Source: Ornithodoros turicata
Taxonomy: Eukaryota > Arthropoda > Arachnida > Ixodida > Argasidae
DNA: 64,000 bases
Assembly: GCF_037126465.1 (NCBI RefSeq)
Contig: NC_088201.1
Coordinates: forward strand, 86,828,273 to 86,892,272
Direction of reading: 5' to 3'
The notes beneath the pieces were generated by a model. It made no database searches and was not told the origin of the DNA. It saw only the letters and a program-made list of their open reading frames with translations. The position numbers and the translations under genes are program-made. Positions 33,932 through 45,814 of this stretch are shown in pieces (within the stretch, counting starts at the first letter, position 1; each line of letters begins with the position of its first letter).

Positions 33932-34204
33932 TTAAACGGACCACGAAATGATTTTCGCGAATTCCGAGTACTCTGCCAGAAACAGTTCTCATGATCCCTC
34001 ATTATCATACACACATTGACTTTTAACCGTATTCAGTGCACCGGAGGCGCTATTACCACGCAAAAATAGCGGGGCGTGACCACCGAATACATCTCTTCGA
34101 AGTGGGCTTACGTCATCAACTTCGCGACCTCTCAGCCAATTGTGGACAACGTGGGTGCATCGTTTCGGTTTGGACAACGACGACGTCGTATATCTGCCGT
34201 CGAA

Positions 34205-34501
34205 ATGAGTAGGAATATGGCGAAACGCAAATTGTCAGCGATGGAGGAAGATATTATGCGACGCACACAGCGTCTAGGAGTCGTTCCGTACGCAGCAGCT
34301 CCCAAAAGGCCACCGACGGATATATTTTCTGACGAAGAAGCAGCTCAGAAAGAAAACGTGCTCCGGTACAATGTTACCAGATACTGTCAGTTGGCAAACT
34401 CCACTTGGATCGCCAGAGGAAACGTGACCCCCTTCCGTTGCCGCTCAAGAGATGGCGCTGCGCTCGTTGTTTGCCCGAAATTCTGCCGTTTTGCCGCGTG
34501 A
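34205..34501 (+). other. Small ORF in the left end of the TTAA element
   Basis: 98 residues from ATG 34205: MSRNMAKRKLSAMEEDIMRR then an acidic stretch FSDEEAAQKENVLRYN. Its first 15 codons are conserved in the second copy (13554 onward). Shared protein-like similarity may only reflect DNA homology. It might be the first exon of a lost transposase or of a captured gene; no domain recognised. Confidence 0.35.
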
Positions 34502-35032
34502 TCGCTCGCGCTCAGATAACGCCATTGTGTCAGCCCATTCCATTGCACGGCAACCGTGTTCCACAGTGTGACAAATTGACTTGAGGACATGTCAATTAGC
34601 AGGACATGATGTCGAGCTAGTTGGTTCAAGGGAGGGAATCCAGCGTAACATGTTAGGTGAGCACCGGAGAGACGTAGACTGGACGGGCACCTGTCGCCCA
34701 TCTCACCTGTGCACGCCTTACCCGTTGTGTTAATTCGGCGTACCATTTTAGTTGATTTCGGCAGTGAGCCTTGTACACACGAAGAAGACTGATTCAGTAG
34801 TAAAGAGAGCGAAAAACAAGACGAGGATGAGTGTTGCGTAATCCAACCTCCCGCAGTTTAGTTTTCAGTAAGGATGGGCCAACCGAATCGGCGAGTCCTA
34901 GGCAGAGATTCGAGGTTCAGGTATCCGAATCCCAGTGGCCAAAACGGCGAATCGAATCCACGAAGCACGTTTGTTTGTTTCTTCTCAATATTGGCGCCTC
35001 AAGAGTCCGCGGAGAGCCAGATTGGCTCTCAA

Positions 35033-35229
35033 ATTGATTGGCACCAAAAACGTTCCGATTTGAGGAAACTGTCGACAAAGTACCTGATCACACCTCCTCG
35101 ACAGTAATGTCAGAAAGACTCTTCAGCACATCAGGTGTCATAGATCTGCCATAGGTAGAGGTGTGATAAAAAATGCATAAGCTAGACCCAGAGCAAGTGA
35201 GAATGGTGGTGTTTTTTGAACAAAAATCT
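35033..35229 (+). pseudogene. hAT transposase C-terminal dimerisation-domain remnant
   Basis: Pieces in shifted frames match the hAT dimerisation pattern: RSDLRKLSTKYLITPP, then after a frameshift at about 35099 STVMSERLFSTSGVI, then KLDPEQVRMVVFFEQK (about 35179-35226). The LxxxAxxYLxxPxTSxxSERxFSxxG order is the hAT signature. At least two indels; the upstream catalytic part was not found. Confidence 0.72.
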
Positions 35230-35828
35230 GCAGTAATTTGTTTTCAGCTACATTTTTTGTTTGTTTTCTCACATTGCTCTGGACTGTGAGTTCAGGTAGG
35301 AACTCATGTTTAAAAGTAATATTTATTGGTTTTGATCATTTCTTAGTTTAATGGAAAGAATTCAGACTCATGAGTTTATGTATTTCCTGTAGTAGATGAA
35401 CAGCACATTAAATATATTTAATTTAAGGAGAAGCATAAGGGGATGTTCTCTCCTGAAAGCAAAGTATTATTTAATTTGTTTTCATTAAACAAATATATAA
35501 ACTTCTGCTTCAAAACACTTTTCAGTACAAGTGTTGCCCCTGGCTTTTCAAAATTGATAAGAATGATTCAAAATTCATAAGATTCGTGGATTCACAGAAC
35601 CTTGGATTCGTATTTGGAAAATTCAGGATTTGTCCCATTTCTAGTTTTGAGTTTCTAAACAGAGATTCTGAAATCGTCCCACTGATCAGGTGGTCACTGA
35701 AGAACACAGAACTAGTGGTGTCCAGTAACATGTTTTTTTTTACTTATTTGTAGTTACTTTGCAAGACATGAGCAATTTCCTATCGTGATAACAAATGGCA
35801 TGGATCAATTCATGGATTTAACGGAGCT

Positions 35829-38800
35829 CTACAGGAGAATAACTTTCTTTGTGGCAACAGCAGCCTTTTCGCTACTCTCTAGGCGTCGATTGACATCTCT
35901 AGTATAGAAATTCATGCGGGTTAGTAAAAAGAAGTTGAGTATCTCACACGTAAATGACGACATGTGCTCGACACAGCCGAGACGGGGAAGATTGCGCTGC
36001 TCGAGGTTGTCCAACACTTTCCAGAAGAGGTCTGCACAAGGGCCACATTCATCAAGAGATGCCGAAACAGTGCTGTTTACAATTTTAATTACATCCAACA
36101 TTTTTGCAGTTGGATGATTTAAGCAACCTTGCTTGAAGCTTCTGTAAGCTGTTAAGTATGCATCACATGTAACTACAGGCACTGCACAGCTAATATCCCG
36201 AATACATTCGTCACATGCTTTGTGCTTTGAAAATTTATGGATTATGTACCCGCGGTGTTTCGTTTGGCATATGCATGGTCATCGTCTCTCGGAACAGAAA
36301 AATCCGTGACATTTGACACAATCTCCAACAATTTAGCTTCAATGGAGTGAAGCAAAGATGATTGCTGTGTGCGACACGTTACCTTCGTTGTCTCCAGTGT
36401 ATCTTGAATGTGAACACGAACATTGCTTGGGGCACCTTGCACACTGCCACGTAGAGCTGTCTCGATGGGCGTGTACAGGCTGAGCAAAAGAAATAAATAT
36501 TTCTTTTGCTCAGCCTGTACACGCCCATCAAGAAGTGAAGAAGTAAGAAGAGTGAAGTTCACCGCTGTGGGATGTGACTCGTCGCCTCCGAATGAACGCA
36601 CCAATCCGAAATGTCGCTAGAAAAGATTCCAGTGTCATTGCATTGTAGTGAATTGACTGTAATACACGAATGGCAGTATGTTCTCACCTCCAAAGGACCC
36701 TGATTCAGCTTGGCCGTCAGAACATAGCTGGCACCTTCATGTAGTAGGTACTTGATGATGTCTAGCGTAGATAAGAGTGTGACCCGCAGTGACTCTGTGG
36801 TTTGTTTTGACGCAAAAAGCTTCAGGTTCTCCTGGACTGAGTTTTGTTCTGTTTTGTTGAGCAAGTCCAAGAAACCTTTAATTACCTGAAAATGGTCATT
36901 GTGGCATGACTGACAAAGCTCACTGACAGAAAAATGTTGACATGCTTTAAATAGCACAGCAGCACAGAGGAAGGACACGGTGGCACACCTGTATTTCCCT
37001 TGACTCATGTCTAACTCCTCTTGATGGCAGCTTGATGTTTAATGCATCAAAGAGGTCATTTAACAACCTTGTAAATATTTCTGGACGTTCAGAAACTTGC
37101 ATCCCTGGAACCTTGGCTTCTCTGTACACCCTGAGGCCAATTGATGTCCCACGGGTAAACAACTGGTGAAAAAAAAAAGTAAAATCAGAACCATCTGTTC
37201 TCAGACATAAAAACTAAGATATCCCTTCCACCACACAGCCGTACCTGAGTACCAAGCCTGACACTCATTTTACGAAGATTGTCAGGAGCGACATGCTCTG
37301 CTGTCAGCCTTGGCACAACCCGTATATGCCTATCCTTCTCTGTTTCGTAGAGTGTGATATAATGTTGGAAGTTTATCTGATGGTCACCAGCCTGTAATGA
37401 AAAGTAAGCAGAAATTACGTGACAAATTCAGAGCACATGGATCCTTTCGTCATACCATGCCGTAAGTGTGCTTCTTTAGGTGATTCTTTATGCACTTTAT
37501 GATATGCGGAACGTCACACATGAAGTACATCTTCTGTGAAGGCTCTAACGGGTGTTCGATGTAGTGGCACACTGAGTCCAGCTTTCCGGATATTCCTAGC
37601 TTGGTCCACATTGATCGATTGTTGCCAGCCCCATCACTGATGATAGCAAGCACTGGGGCATTGTTCTTGTAGAGTTCCAGCACTGCACTTATTAAAAGTT
37701 TGGAAAGGACATCCCCAGGAGCAGCTCCTCCAGTGCAACTTGCAATGGGCTGCACCCAGTCCTCAAAAAGTGGCACAAACATAAGAACTAGTGCGTGGTC
37801 AGCAAGCCTATCTGTAGCGGTGTCACTGACGTCCCCATAGTCAACAAATCCATCCATCTGATACGACAACTTGTTGAAGGCAACAGACTGCTTAAGCTTA
37901 ATCTCGTCGAGAAGTAGCACACCACATCTCCTCAGATGGTGCTTTCCATGGAAATGCTCCTTGATGCTCTTCAATGCAATTTCATTGTAACCATATTTGC
38001 ATGGAATGCCACTGTTCATTTGATGAAGACGAGCCCTCGTTGGAAGCGGCAGCACCTGCATGTCAGAAATTAGAGTGTAGGCCTTTGGACTTGATATCTG
38101 CAAAAGGAGACATGTCATCATCCATTCCTCGTCGTACCGTCTCCCATTTTTGGATTTAGCTTTTGCAGCCATCAATGCAGTCTTGAACAAGAGTTGTTGG
38201 TTTTGTGGGAGAACAATGAGCACGCTCCTTATATTTGCCTCACTGACAGTAGAAAGTTGTTTCTTCATGGCAGCCAGCTCTTGCTTCACCTTCTCTCTTT
38301 TCGTGGTAGCCCGAATGGCTCTTCGGCATAATGACTTTCTGCTTACTCTTTTTTGGCTGCCGCTCTGGTCTTGTTTCTTCACACGTTGCAAGAAGAGTTT
38401 GTTCAAGGTTCTACATTCACAGCAGGTGGTGTTCATTGTCAATGTTGTACAGGTATTGCGTCGCCATGTGTTCCCATCAGTGGTTGCCACAGATGACGAT
38501 GTGACATCTGGGTACTGCTTTGCTGAGATCCCCCTGCACTATTTCAGCTTTTCCACATAGCAGAGAAACGACTTCAGATCTGCAAGAGTCTTGATTTCCA
38601 CAGTCGAGTTGATAGTGTAGACACATGGTGGCACTAGTCGACCGTCAGCACCAACAGAAAAGCTAAGGTCCTTCAACAACAACACCGCCTTCTTGACACA
38701 AAGGGTGTTCTTCAGCTCCAAGTGGTACACCACAACAAGTGAGTCCACTACATCCACCAACCAACCTTGTAGCCGTCGACCTGATTGCGCTATGACCGAA

Positions 38801-39234
38801 AGCTCATCAAATAGAGATGCAGCCCTGTAATCCACGAAACTCGAAGCGTCGTAATTGTCAGCGTCAGGTGACGTATTTTCTTGATCATTTTGACAGTGCC
38901 TCTTTTGCCGCTTGCACTGGCTTCGACAGGTATTTCGTGCAGTTAGGAAAGATAGGGGGACAGCTCCGTCTTTCAAAGCCCACTTGTCGCGTGGTATGAC
39001 AATCAAGTCATCACCAACATGATACACAAATTCTTTAACAATGTCTCCTTCGTCAAAATGCACATCACAGACAACACATGTGCTCGAAAGTACCTCATCA
39101 ATCCTTGGAATCGCCCGTTGCCACTCTTTCACACGTACAGGATTACTCGGCGGTTTGAAAAAGTGTCTTTTTGTTGCTGCAGTTCTAGCAGACTCATTAC
39201 CACTTCTGCAGCCAGTCACAAAACAATGCGGCAT
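35829..39234 (-). pseudogene. THAP-domain P-element/THAP9-type transposase, broken
   Basis: Read right to left. Exon 1 39234-~37458 starts MPHCFVTGCRSG with a THAP zinc finger (C-x4-C, later CDVHF), then a basic coiled region and the RNase H-like core: LLLDEIKLKQ with Asp443, ISDGAGNNRSMW with Asp534, CDVPHIIKCIKNHL. Further exons with good GT-AG sites are 37390-37245 (DHQINFQHYITLYE), 37162-36989 (LFTRGTSIGLRVY), 36885-36688 (KGFLDLLNKTEQN) and 36616 onward (HFGLVRSFGGDESHP). It ends in the GYIIHKFSKHKACDEC and LPRLGCVEHMSSF regions. Damage: in-frame TAG at 38541-38539, a frameshift near 36247 between NTAG and YIIHKF, and a 32-bp hairpin insertion. Family and exon order fit THAP9-like P transposases. 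Confidence 0.85.
36464..36529. repeat. Perfect 32-bp inverted repeat, 2-nt loop, in the P-type transposase
   Basis: GATGGGCGTGTACAGGCTGA.. through ..AAATA (36464-36495), spacer AA, and the exact reverse complement (36498-36529). The left arm encodes, on the minus strand, part of the conserved SLYTPIET stretch; the right arm is an inverted extra copy of the same bases. Confidence 0.95.
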
Positions 39235-39539
39235 CTCTCCTATTCGAAGCAATGTTTAACCGTTTAACCACATTCGCACATTTGATTCAACACATTTCCC
39301 CACACATAGTTCAACACAAAGCAGACGCACTGCAACCGGGCAAACACTGCTGCGCGTGGCCTCTCGCGGCGCGCCACGGAGAGGCGACACGTACGCCGGC
39401 GGAGTTTGATAACTGACAGTATCTAGTAACGTTGCTCCGGTAACCATGCTGACAATCAACGGCTACATTACAGTTCCGGTAAGATTCTGTGTCAAGGATT
39501 ACATACGATCTTAGCTCCAGGTCACGTTAAAACATAGGG

Positions 39540-40110
39540 TGTAGTTCCGGATCGGGACCACTCGTTTTTAAAAAACTAGTGAGAGCGTTAGGAAGGTAAA
39601 TATTGCATAGAAGTGGAAGGAGGTCATATACTGAATCTAAAAATGTAAGAATTATAAAATTATGTGGACTACAAGTCTTTTATATGCATTTCGACAACCC
39701 CATCTGATTCACTTTTAGCGCAGGAGAAACACGGGAATGCTAAGCCTAACGAACTCGAAACTTGTCATGTTGCAAGAGGCAGGGTCGTTGAATTGGGCCA
39801 AATCACCTCACTTTACTGAGGTTAGTCTGGGTTAGGTTCTACAGATTGGGGGACGGGGCGCCCCTCCCCCAGGCACGCACGGGCGTCGAGACTGTGCCTC
39901 GGGTTGGATCAGAAGGTCATCAGTAAAGACGGCGGATCGCCTTCAAGAAATGGGCGATAAAATTTAATTTTTATACGTTTCATGCAATATACGAGGGTTA
40001 TTCCTCTTTAGTTTTGTTACTAATTAGCTCCTCTTTCACGTAAAAGCGTTTGATTTCTGTTTTTATTCTTTTTCTTTAAAAAAAGTCAGTGGTCCCGATA
40101 CGGAACTACA
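39540..40110. mobile_element. Inverted-repeat element, ~570 bp
   Basis: Left TGTAGTTCCGGATCGGGACC (then ACT) and reversed right TGTAGTTCCGTATCGGGACC (then ACT): one mismatch in 23 bp. The interior has no coding signal. Inserted between the P-type transposase promoter side and the right end of the TTAA element. Confidence 0.8.
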
Positions 40111-40254
40111 TCGAAAACATATTTCATAGCGAAGTTTGCGAGCTTACTTGCAGATTTTGCAATTTGCTCGCAAAAAGCCGCCCGCGAATCGACAACATCC
40201 GCTGTGATTGACGTCACGGGCAGCTCGCCTCGTATGCGGGTCGTAGCAGCCGCC

Positions 40255-40335
40255 GTTCACGGCCGTAGTTAATATCGAATGAAAGATGGAAGTCACTGAA
40301 AAGGTTAGCCAACTGTAGAACTCGAACCCACATAT
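40255..40335 (-). repeat. tRNA-derived SINE tail, copy 3
   Basis: Plus-strand text GAATGAAAGATGGAAGTCAC, then TGAAAAGGTTAGCCAACTG and CTCGAACCCACA is the reverse complement of SINE copy 1 (10250-10312). Confidence 0.72.
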
Positions 40336-40728
40336 TCTGGCCACCCTCAGAGTTCTCTTATATCTAATATTGAATATTTTCGCTACTTGAACGATTTTCA
40401 ACTTCATATTTCATAGAATGAATGCTTTAGTACGGAGGAAAAAATTGAATGTAAACGTAGGCTTGTCAAATATCATTTCATGGTCCCTTTAAGATGCTGT
40501 TGAAACGGCCTTTCTGCCCAGGTAAGCCATGTTAACCTAGCCGGATATGTATTTGCAAGTCTACGAATACCTAATAGTAGACCGTGTCTTCCTTCGAGCA
40601 GCTTTTCTGCAAAAGACTGTCCACAATACTTTCCCTGCTTAGCATTGTTATTTTAGCTAGTTCGTTCATTCAGTAGGCTAAAGTAGCAGTATAAATCAGG
40701 TATGCAGGATCTCAACTCAAATTCGTAG

Positions 40729-41370
40729 TTGTATGAAGAAAAACAAAGGCTGGTTGGAGGCACCTACACCATGTCCTCTAACCCTAGCTGCGATGACCAA
40801 TGTGACTCGCCAGGCCGCACTGCCCTCTACGGGACATATACTCTGCTGGAGACCACTTGCAACCGTATCATCCACTTTGAGTTGGTGGGGGTATTTACTT
40901 GTACTTGTTGTACCTACGACAGCACTAATCCGGTCATGCTTATCAAAAAGGAAACTGTAGTTACCAGTAGCAATGCGATGGAGAAGGAGAGTCTGCTGTT
41001 GTGCAAGACATGGTGATTGACACCCTTTTCACTGACAGCCGCGTGGGCATAAAGACGATGATGAGGTATATGTGCCCTCACATCAAGCATAGCTTTGATG
41101 TCTGGCGTGTTGTGAAAGGTAAGTACATACAGAAAGTACAGCATTTGTGGAACACTGACGTCTCTCTTCACATTGGGCATAAAAAAAAAAACGCCCTCTT
41201 CGCCCTTTTGTCACACAGCAAAGCACGAAGTAGTGCAGCTGTGGATTGACAGCATCGTGAGTCATGCCTATTGGTGTCCCAATACAAGTGGCGATAATGG
41301 GGACATGCGCCTGGCGAAATGGGTGTCTGTGGTGAACTACATCGTGGATGTGCATGAGCATGCATGAGAA
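40729..41370 (+). pseudogene. DDE-type transposase fragment (DGxCDSPGxxAxYGTYTL family)
   Basis: Pieces in order: CDDQCDSPGRTALYGTYTLL and IIHFELV (40799-40890), TSSNAMEKESLLLCK (40957-41010), after a frameshift DSRVGIKTMMRYMCPHIKHS and FDVWRVVKG (41030-41120). Then follow, after a ~95-bp gap that starts GTAAGT and ends CACAG (an intron), KHEVVQLWIDSIVSHAYWCP and MRLAKWVSVVNYIVDVHEHA. This is the widespread animal transposase-like family with VTDRHxxIxxxMRxxxPxxxHxFDVWH; I think ISL2EU-related, but the superfamily name is from memory. 5' and 3' parts missing. Confidence 0.68.
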
Positions 41371-41624
41371 CATGCGTGACGCATGTTCTGGTGTACTACC
41401 TTTCGAAATGGCGCAACCGTTGCAGCACGTTGCAACCTCCCATGCTCTTTGTGTTTCCGGAATCATTGGATGTCTGCGGTAAATAGTTATAATATTATAC
41501 AGGACTGCTATGGTCTTCTGCTATGTTTACTTAGAAGCAGACGATAGAAGAAAGCTCGATAGGTGACGCGCGCGCAGCGGCTATGGCGCTCGGCTTCCGG
41601 ATAGCCTCACAAACTAATTAATAA

Positions 41625-41890
41625 TTGGGTGTTTACGTCGCGAGACAACTGAGATCATGAGCGACGCCACAGCGGTCGGTCTGTGGATTGCTTTTTGCCC
41701 ACCTGAGGGTTCTTTAACGTGCGATGAAAGCTCATCACACGGCACCCCGTATTTAACGTCCCTCGCGGAAGACGGCGTGTCTAAGCAACTTGTACCCTGC
41801 CACCAAGTTGCTGGCGTCCTCGGCCGGGTTCGAACCCGCGATCTCGGGATCAGGCGAACACGCTACCGACTGAGCCACCGAGGCCGGTAG
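41625..41890 (-). repeat. tRNA-derived SINE, family B, copy 2
   Basis: Minus-strand head CCTCGGTGGCTCAGTCGGTAG (A box) and GCGGGTTCGAACCCGGCCGA (B box) with the same body as 32815-33090 (TTTACGTCGCGAGACAACTG, GAGGGTTCTTTAACGTGCG, CGTCCCTCGCGGAA). Too long and lacking a closed acceptor stem for a tRNA gene. Confidence 0.78.
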
Positions 41891-41929
41891 CCTCACAAAC
41901 ACCATTAAGTGGAGACACCAAGGGTACGT

Positions 41930-42515
41930 TCCCCTGAGAATCCGGGATATGGCGCTCGGGAGCCTGCCTAACATGCCCAATATTGACTGGCAGACATCTT
42001 GGGACAGGTAAACCAATAATAAACTACATAGTATCAAACCCTACGTTGGCACCAGTTCACCAGGTATAGCCAATCGACTACATGAAGTGCTATCCTCCCG
42101 CCTTCGTCTGGGACACACATACTTGACGCATGGGTATCTTCTACGAGGAGAAGACCCACCAGAATGTAACCACTGTGGGGAACAGCTTTCGACCATACAC
42201 ATCCTCATCTCGTGTCCAGCGTACCAACAACTGCGTCAGCGTTATTTTGCTTCCTTTTATGGATACTTTTTACCACTCCACCCAATGCTTCTGCTGGGTG
42301 GTGACAGTTTTATACCCTTTGAGAACGTGTATAGATTTTTTAGGGATACTGGGCTTTTAAAAGATCTGTGATTTTAAATACTAACGTAACAGTTACTCCA
42401 GTTTTAATCATGAACATGTACTTTTTAACTAGCTAGTCTTCAGTGGTATTTGGTGCATTATGGCCTTAGTAGCTGATGCGTCACGAAAACCCGAATCATC
42501 ATCATCATCAAGCGG
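41930..42515 (+). pseudogene. I-like retroposon 3' end (plus strand)
   Basis: Starts inside the region after RNase H: WQTSWDR, stop, NKLHSIKPYVGTSSPGIANR, then RLRLGHTYLTHGYLLRG, the zinc knuckle CNHCGEQLSTIHILISCP and PFENVYRFFRDTGLL to TGA 42371. The tail carries the family 3' motif (ATTATGGCCTTAGTAGCTGA) and ATCATCATCATC at 42497. 5'-truncated insertion. Confidence 0.82.
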
Positions 42516-43374
42516 GTGCTTTTCGCAAGACCGCCATCTTGTCCTCACACTTCATAGGAAACGTCATTTTGAGGTCATGTGACTTTGTTTACATGTCGCT
42601 CTAGCGCTTACCGAGATATTCACGCCGGCATAAAGCCAAGGGATGAACGTATTTTGCCGGCGTAAACTATACGGCGCTTCTTCCGCGACACACAATTAGA
42701 AAAAAAGGCTAGTAGAAGGTTAGCAACGGTTGCAGTTACTAACCTCCAACGCGGTTACTAGTCTTTCACTAGCTGAGTACTAGCTGAGAGATTTCAAAAG
42801 TAGTAACTGCTATCATTACTAGTCATAAACCCTTGCTTAGTAACTTTCACAAGTTGAATACTAATGCATTCTTTCATAGATGCTATATCAGTATCTGACG
42901 TTTATAGCTGCGCCATGCCCTTGCAAATGAACAATTTGTTTTACGAAATGGATCTGACACCGCTGCAGTGGTTGTCCAAACTATTCTTACGTTGTAATAA
43001 TTGGGGACATTGATTAATTAACGCCATGATGACTGCTCATGACATCTTTTCAATCACAGAGGGTAACAAATTATGTCTTACAAAATGTGATATGCTGAAA
43101 GTTTTTATGAATAGTATGTTATTCACGAGATCTGACGTGTATAGCAACTACATAACTGATGTGCAAAAAGGCAAACTACTACTTAATTAACATGCTCTAT
43201 TATAACAAGTTTTATTCTGTGCAACAAATGACAATGATGAGTAACACAAGTTTATTCGTCTACGATTACCTCTGGCTTCAATACCAATTCACAATCAGAG
43301 AACAAATCAAGGACTTGATATGATGGCAACTCATTTGGTTTCACAATCAACTGTTCTCCTGTTCTACAAACTCG
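42516..43374. other. No recognised gene
   Basis: Repeats of CTAGTAGAAGGTTAGCAA / ACTAACCTCCAACGCGGTTA-type text at 42705-42840 form an imperfect palindromic stretch rich in ACTAGT words. It may include the end of the second CACTA-like element but no terminal repeat was paired. Confidence 0.35.
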
Positions 43375-45165
43375 TTATGACCAGCGATGCCGGTGAAACA
43401 GCACAGTTCTTAAAACATTTACAAGAAGGAACAGACTGCCACAGTACATGTAAGGCCCTGCAATCTGCCCAAAACTTGGCAGTTGGCATTTCTTCAGGAT
43501 AATCACATCCAACATTTTGTATGTCCTTTGCTGTATGCAGGCAGAAGCAACTTGCCAAGCTGGCACACCATCTGTGAAGATTGTTCGAATGCATGGAGCC
43601 AAGTTTTCATGTGCAACAAGCTTGGGTTTAGTTGTCTGTATGCCCTTGTCCAACTCCAAGCATGCTAGTTCAAAGCTTTGCAGCAGCTGATGCCGTTTAG
43701 CTATAGACTTGCATACGAGTATGTACCTGAAATTCTGGTTGCGGGAAGCAATCGACTTTACATACTGATGCTTTGCTTCAAAGCGAATGCACCAGTACTG
43801 TTTAGGGGGACCCAGTTGGTTGATAATCCTCGGATAATGTCTTAAAAAATGCAGCCTTGGAATCGTTTTAGAAGGATACAGCTCAATATATGAAGACAAG
43901 AAGTATCGAATCTCATCCTGGAGGCATGCAAGGTCTTCTTGTGGCACTTCATCAGCAAAGGTCAAGTCAACAATCCTCCTCAACCTGAGATTAACTTCCC
44001 AGTGCTCGTTGTGTTGTGGCACACTGTCTGCATAAATAAGTGAGAAGAACTTGAACAAGCACCATTCTTGGGATGCAGTACCTTTGCAATTTCCCTCAGT
44101 CACAAAGCCTCTGTCCAGTGGTTCTGGCTTGTTATTTCTATCATGTGAGCCATAATTGAAATCCACCACCTTGTCTAGGTCAGAGTATGTGGTGACATTA
44201 GTAGTAATGAGGCCCCGCATGACTTCTCTAATTACGTGAGGGATAGACCCTTCGAGCAAGTCGTGCATGATGTCCGGAGGCAGTTGCGTGGTGACGTCAA
44301 AGTACCCAATACAGGTGAGTGGTGATTCACTCTTCACCCCATAGAGTGCTGTGCTTAGTGGCTTGTTCACTTTTGCACTTTGAACATGGCTGCTGTGTAC
44401 ACTTCTGACTTGCACGTCTTTTTCGTGAAATACAGTATTAATCTTTGTGGATAATACAGTGCAATATCTGCATGGGCGTCCTTTGCTAAAACAACAGGTG
44501 AACCCACCTAATCTGTTCATAGATAAGTTATCACCAGTAAACGCAATAAGGAGAGCTGATATCTTCAGGGTGGCAGCGCCGTCATTTATGGTAAATCCCA
44601 TCGTTCCCAAAGTTGTGACATCATGCAACAGTGGCTTCAACACTGCATCAATTCCATGCTCAGTTGCAAGCTTGTACCGCGCAACTACTGCTACATGTAT
44701 TGTACAGGGCTGCGATCTGTAGCGCGCATGGATGTTTAGCACACTGAAGTATACAACTAGGAGCTTGTGTATACCACGCTTCGATCCGAGGGGGTTCACA
44801 ATCTCTAGCTCGTCACTGTAAAGGGCTAGAAACAATGTGTACTGGCTTCCATTCTGTAGTAGTGCTGAGATTTTTTCTTTATACATCAGCCCGTCATAAA
44901 AGCTGTGCAGCAGTGGTGACTTTTCCGTGGGTGGCAACGTGTGATCCATTGAGTTCAAGAAACTTTCAGACATCACCAAACTCCGCAGTACACCAATGAT
45001 GGGTATGTACTGAAATGTGCTTGCATCACTTAACACATGTTCCTCTGGTTCGACATAGCAGAGGTTTTGCTTTGCAAACTGCTGTCTTTGGTAACTGCTC
45101 TTCACCCCTAGAAACACGTCGTCGAGGAAGTCGCAGGCGAGAAGCGTTTGCGTCGAAAACAGCTA
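43375..45165 (-). CDS. Second CACTA-like transposase, large open exon
   Basis: 580 residues are open from codon 45117 and the frame continues upstream to about 45165 (LACDFLDDVFLGVKSSYQRQ). There a stop is immediately preceded by AG-type acceptors, so at least one earlier exon is expected. Motifs: LALYSDELEIVNPLGSKRG, LLVVYFSVLNI, GDNLSMNRLGGFTCCF with CRYC, LPPDIMHDLLEGSIPHV and RFEAKHQYVKSIA. The order (S/YxD..PLGS, GD..G, C..C, D.MHD..EG) parallels CACTA/tnp2-like transposases, yet it is a different subfamily from the protein at 4102. No internal stop. A DUF4806 gene lies 1.1 kb away on the opposite strand. No catalytic triad assigned by eye. Confidence 0.72.
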
Positions 45166-45814
45166 CGACTGCAGCAATGTCACTTCACCCATTAATTCCT
45201 TCATGAGTTGCACGCGTCTTAGCACACCAAGTCGTTACACGTCTGAAAAATACCTGACGAAATCGGCAGAAGAAACATATGCTTTATTAGAGCTTGCAGT
45301 GATTATCCTTTTTATGCAGCACATCCGCAACACCATACGAACCATACGGCTCCGTCGTTACTCCATTTTCTCAGATAGCCTCGTTCCCAATGCTAGCCGA
45401 ACGGCCGAACCGCTGAAGCGGTGTTTTACTAATATTCATACGCGTAGTTATTTACGCCTATAACTTAATTAAATTAATGAATAATTGAGAGATACATGCT
45501 GAATACGACACAGAATTGCATAAAGACTCGTTATTCTGGAGTGTGACCCTCTTAAACACTGATTTTCTCACGTGAAACCATGCTTAACACTGGACTGCAT
45601 AGACCCAATGTGATTTGTTTTGACAGCGTGAATTTCAAAGGGATGGATTTTGAAGGGTGGATTTCTTAGCGTGGATTTCAAAAGTTTTATTATTAAGAGT
45701 GGGTAACAGGGCACACACGGCAAGTCACCATATAAGTTTCTGTCTACTAATATGTTGTGTATTCAACTCTGTAGTCATCGGAAGGGTACGAGGTTCTCGG
45801 AGAGGAACAAGCAC

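Larger units (their letters stand above)
33936..40488. mobile_element. TTAA-bounded composite element, 6.55 kb
   Basis: TTAA at 33932-33935 and 40489-40492. The left terminus ACGGACCACGAAATGAT matches reversed right AGGGACCATGAAATGAT. A second left-end copy lies at 13251. The interior contains a hAT remnant, a THAP/P-type transposase pseudogene, an inverted-repeat element (39540-40110) and a SINE (40255-40335). I read it as a ~1-kb non-autonomous TTAA element (33936-~34550 plus ~40111-40488) opened by later insertions. The alternative, that the THAP transposase belongs to this TTAA element, cannot be excluded. Confidence 0.6.

Noticed and set aside
41815..41890. Genuine minus-strand tRNA gene
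   Set aside because: Good A and B boxes but a second copy with the same ~200-bp body at 32815-33090 and no closed acceptor stem; SINE.
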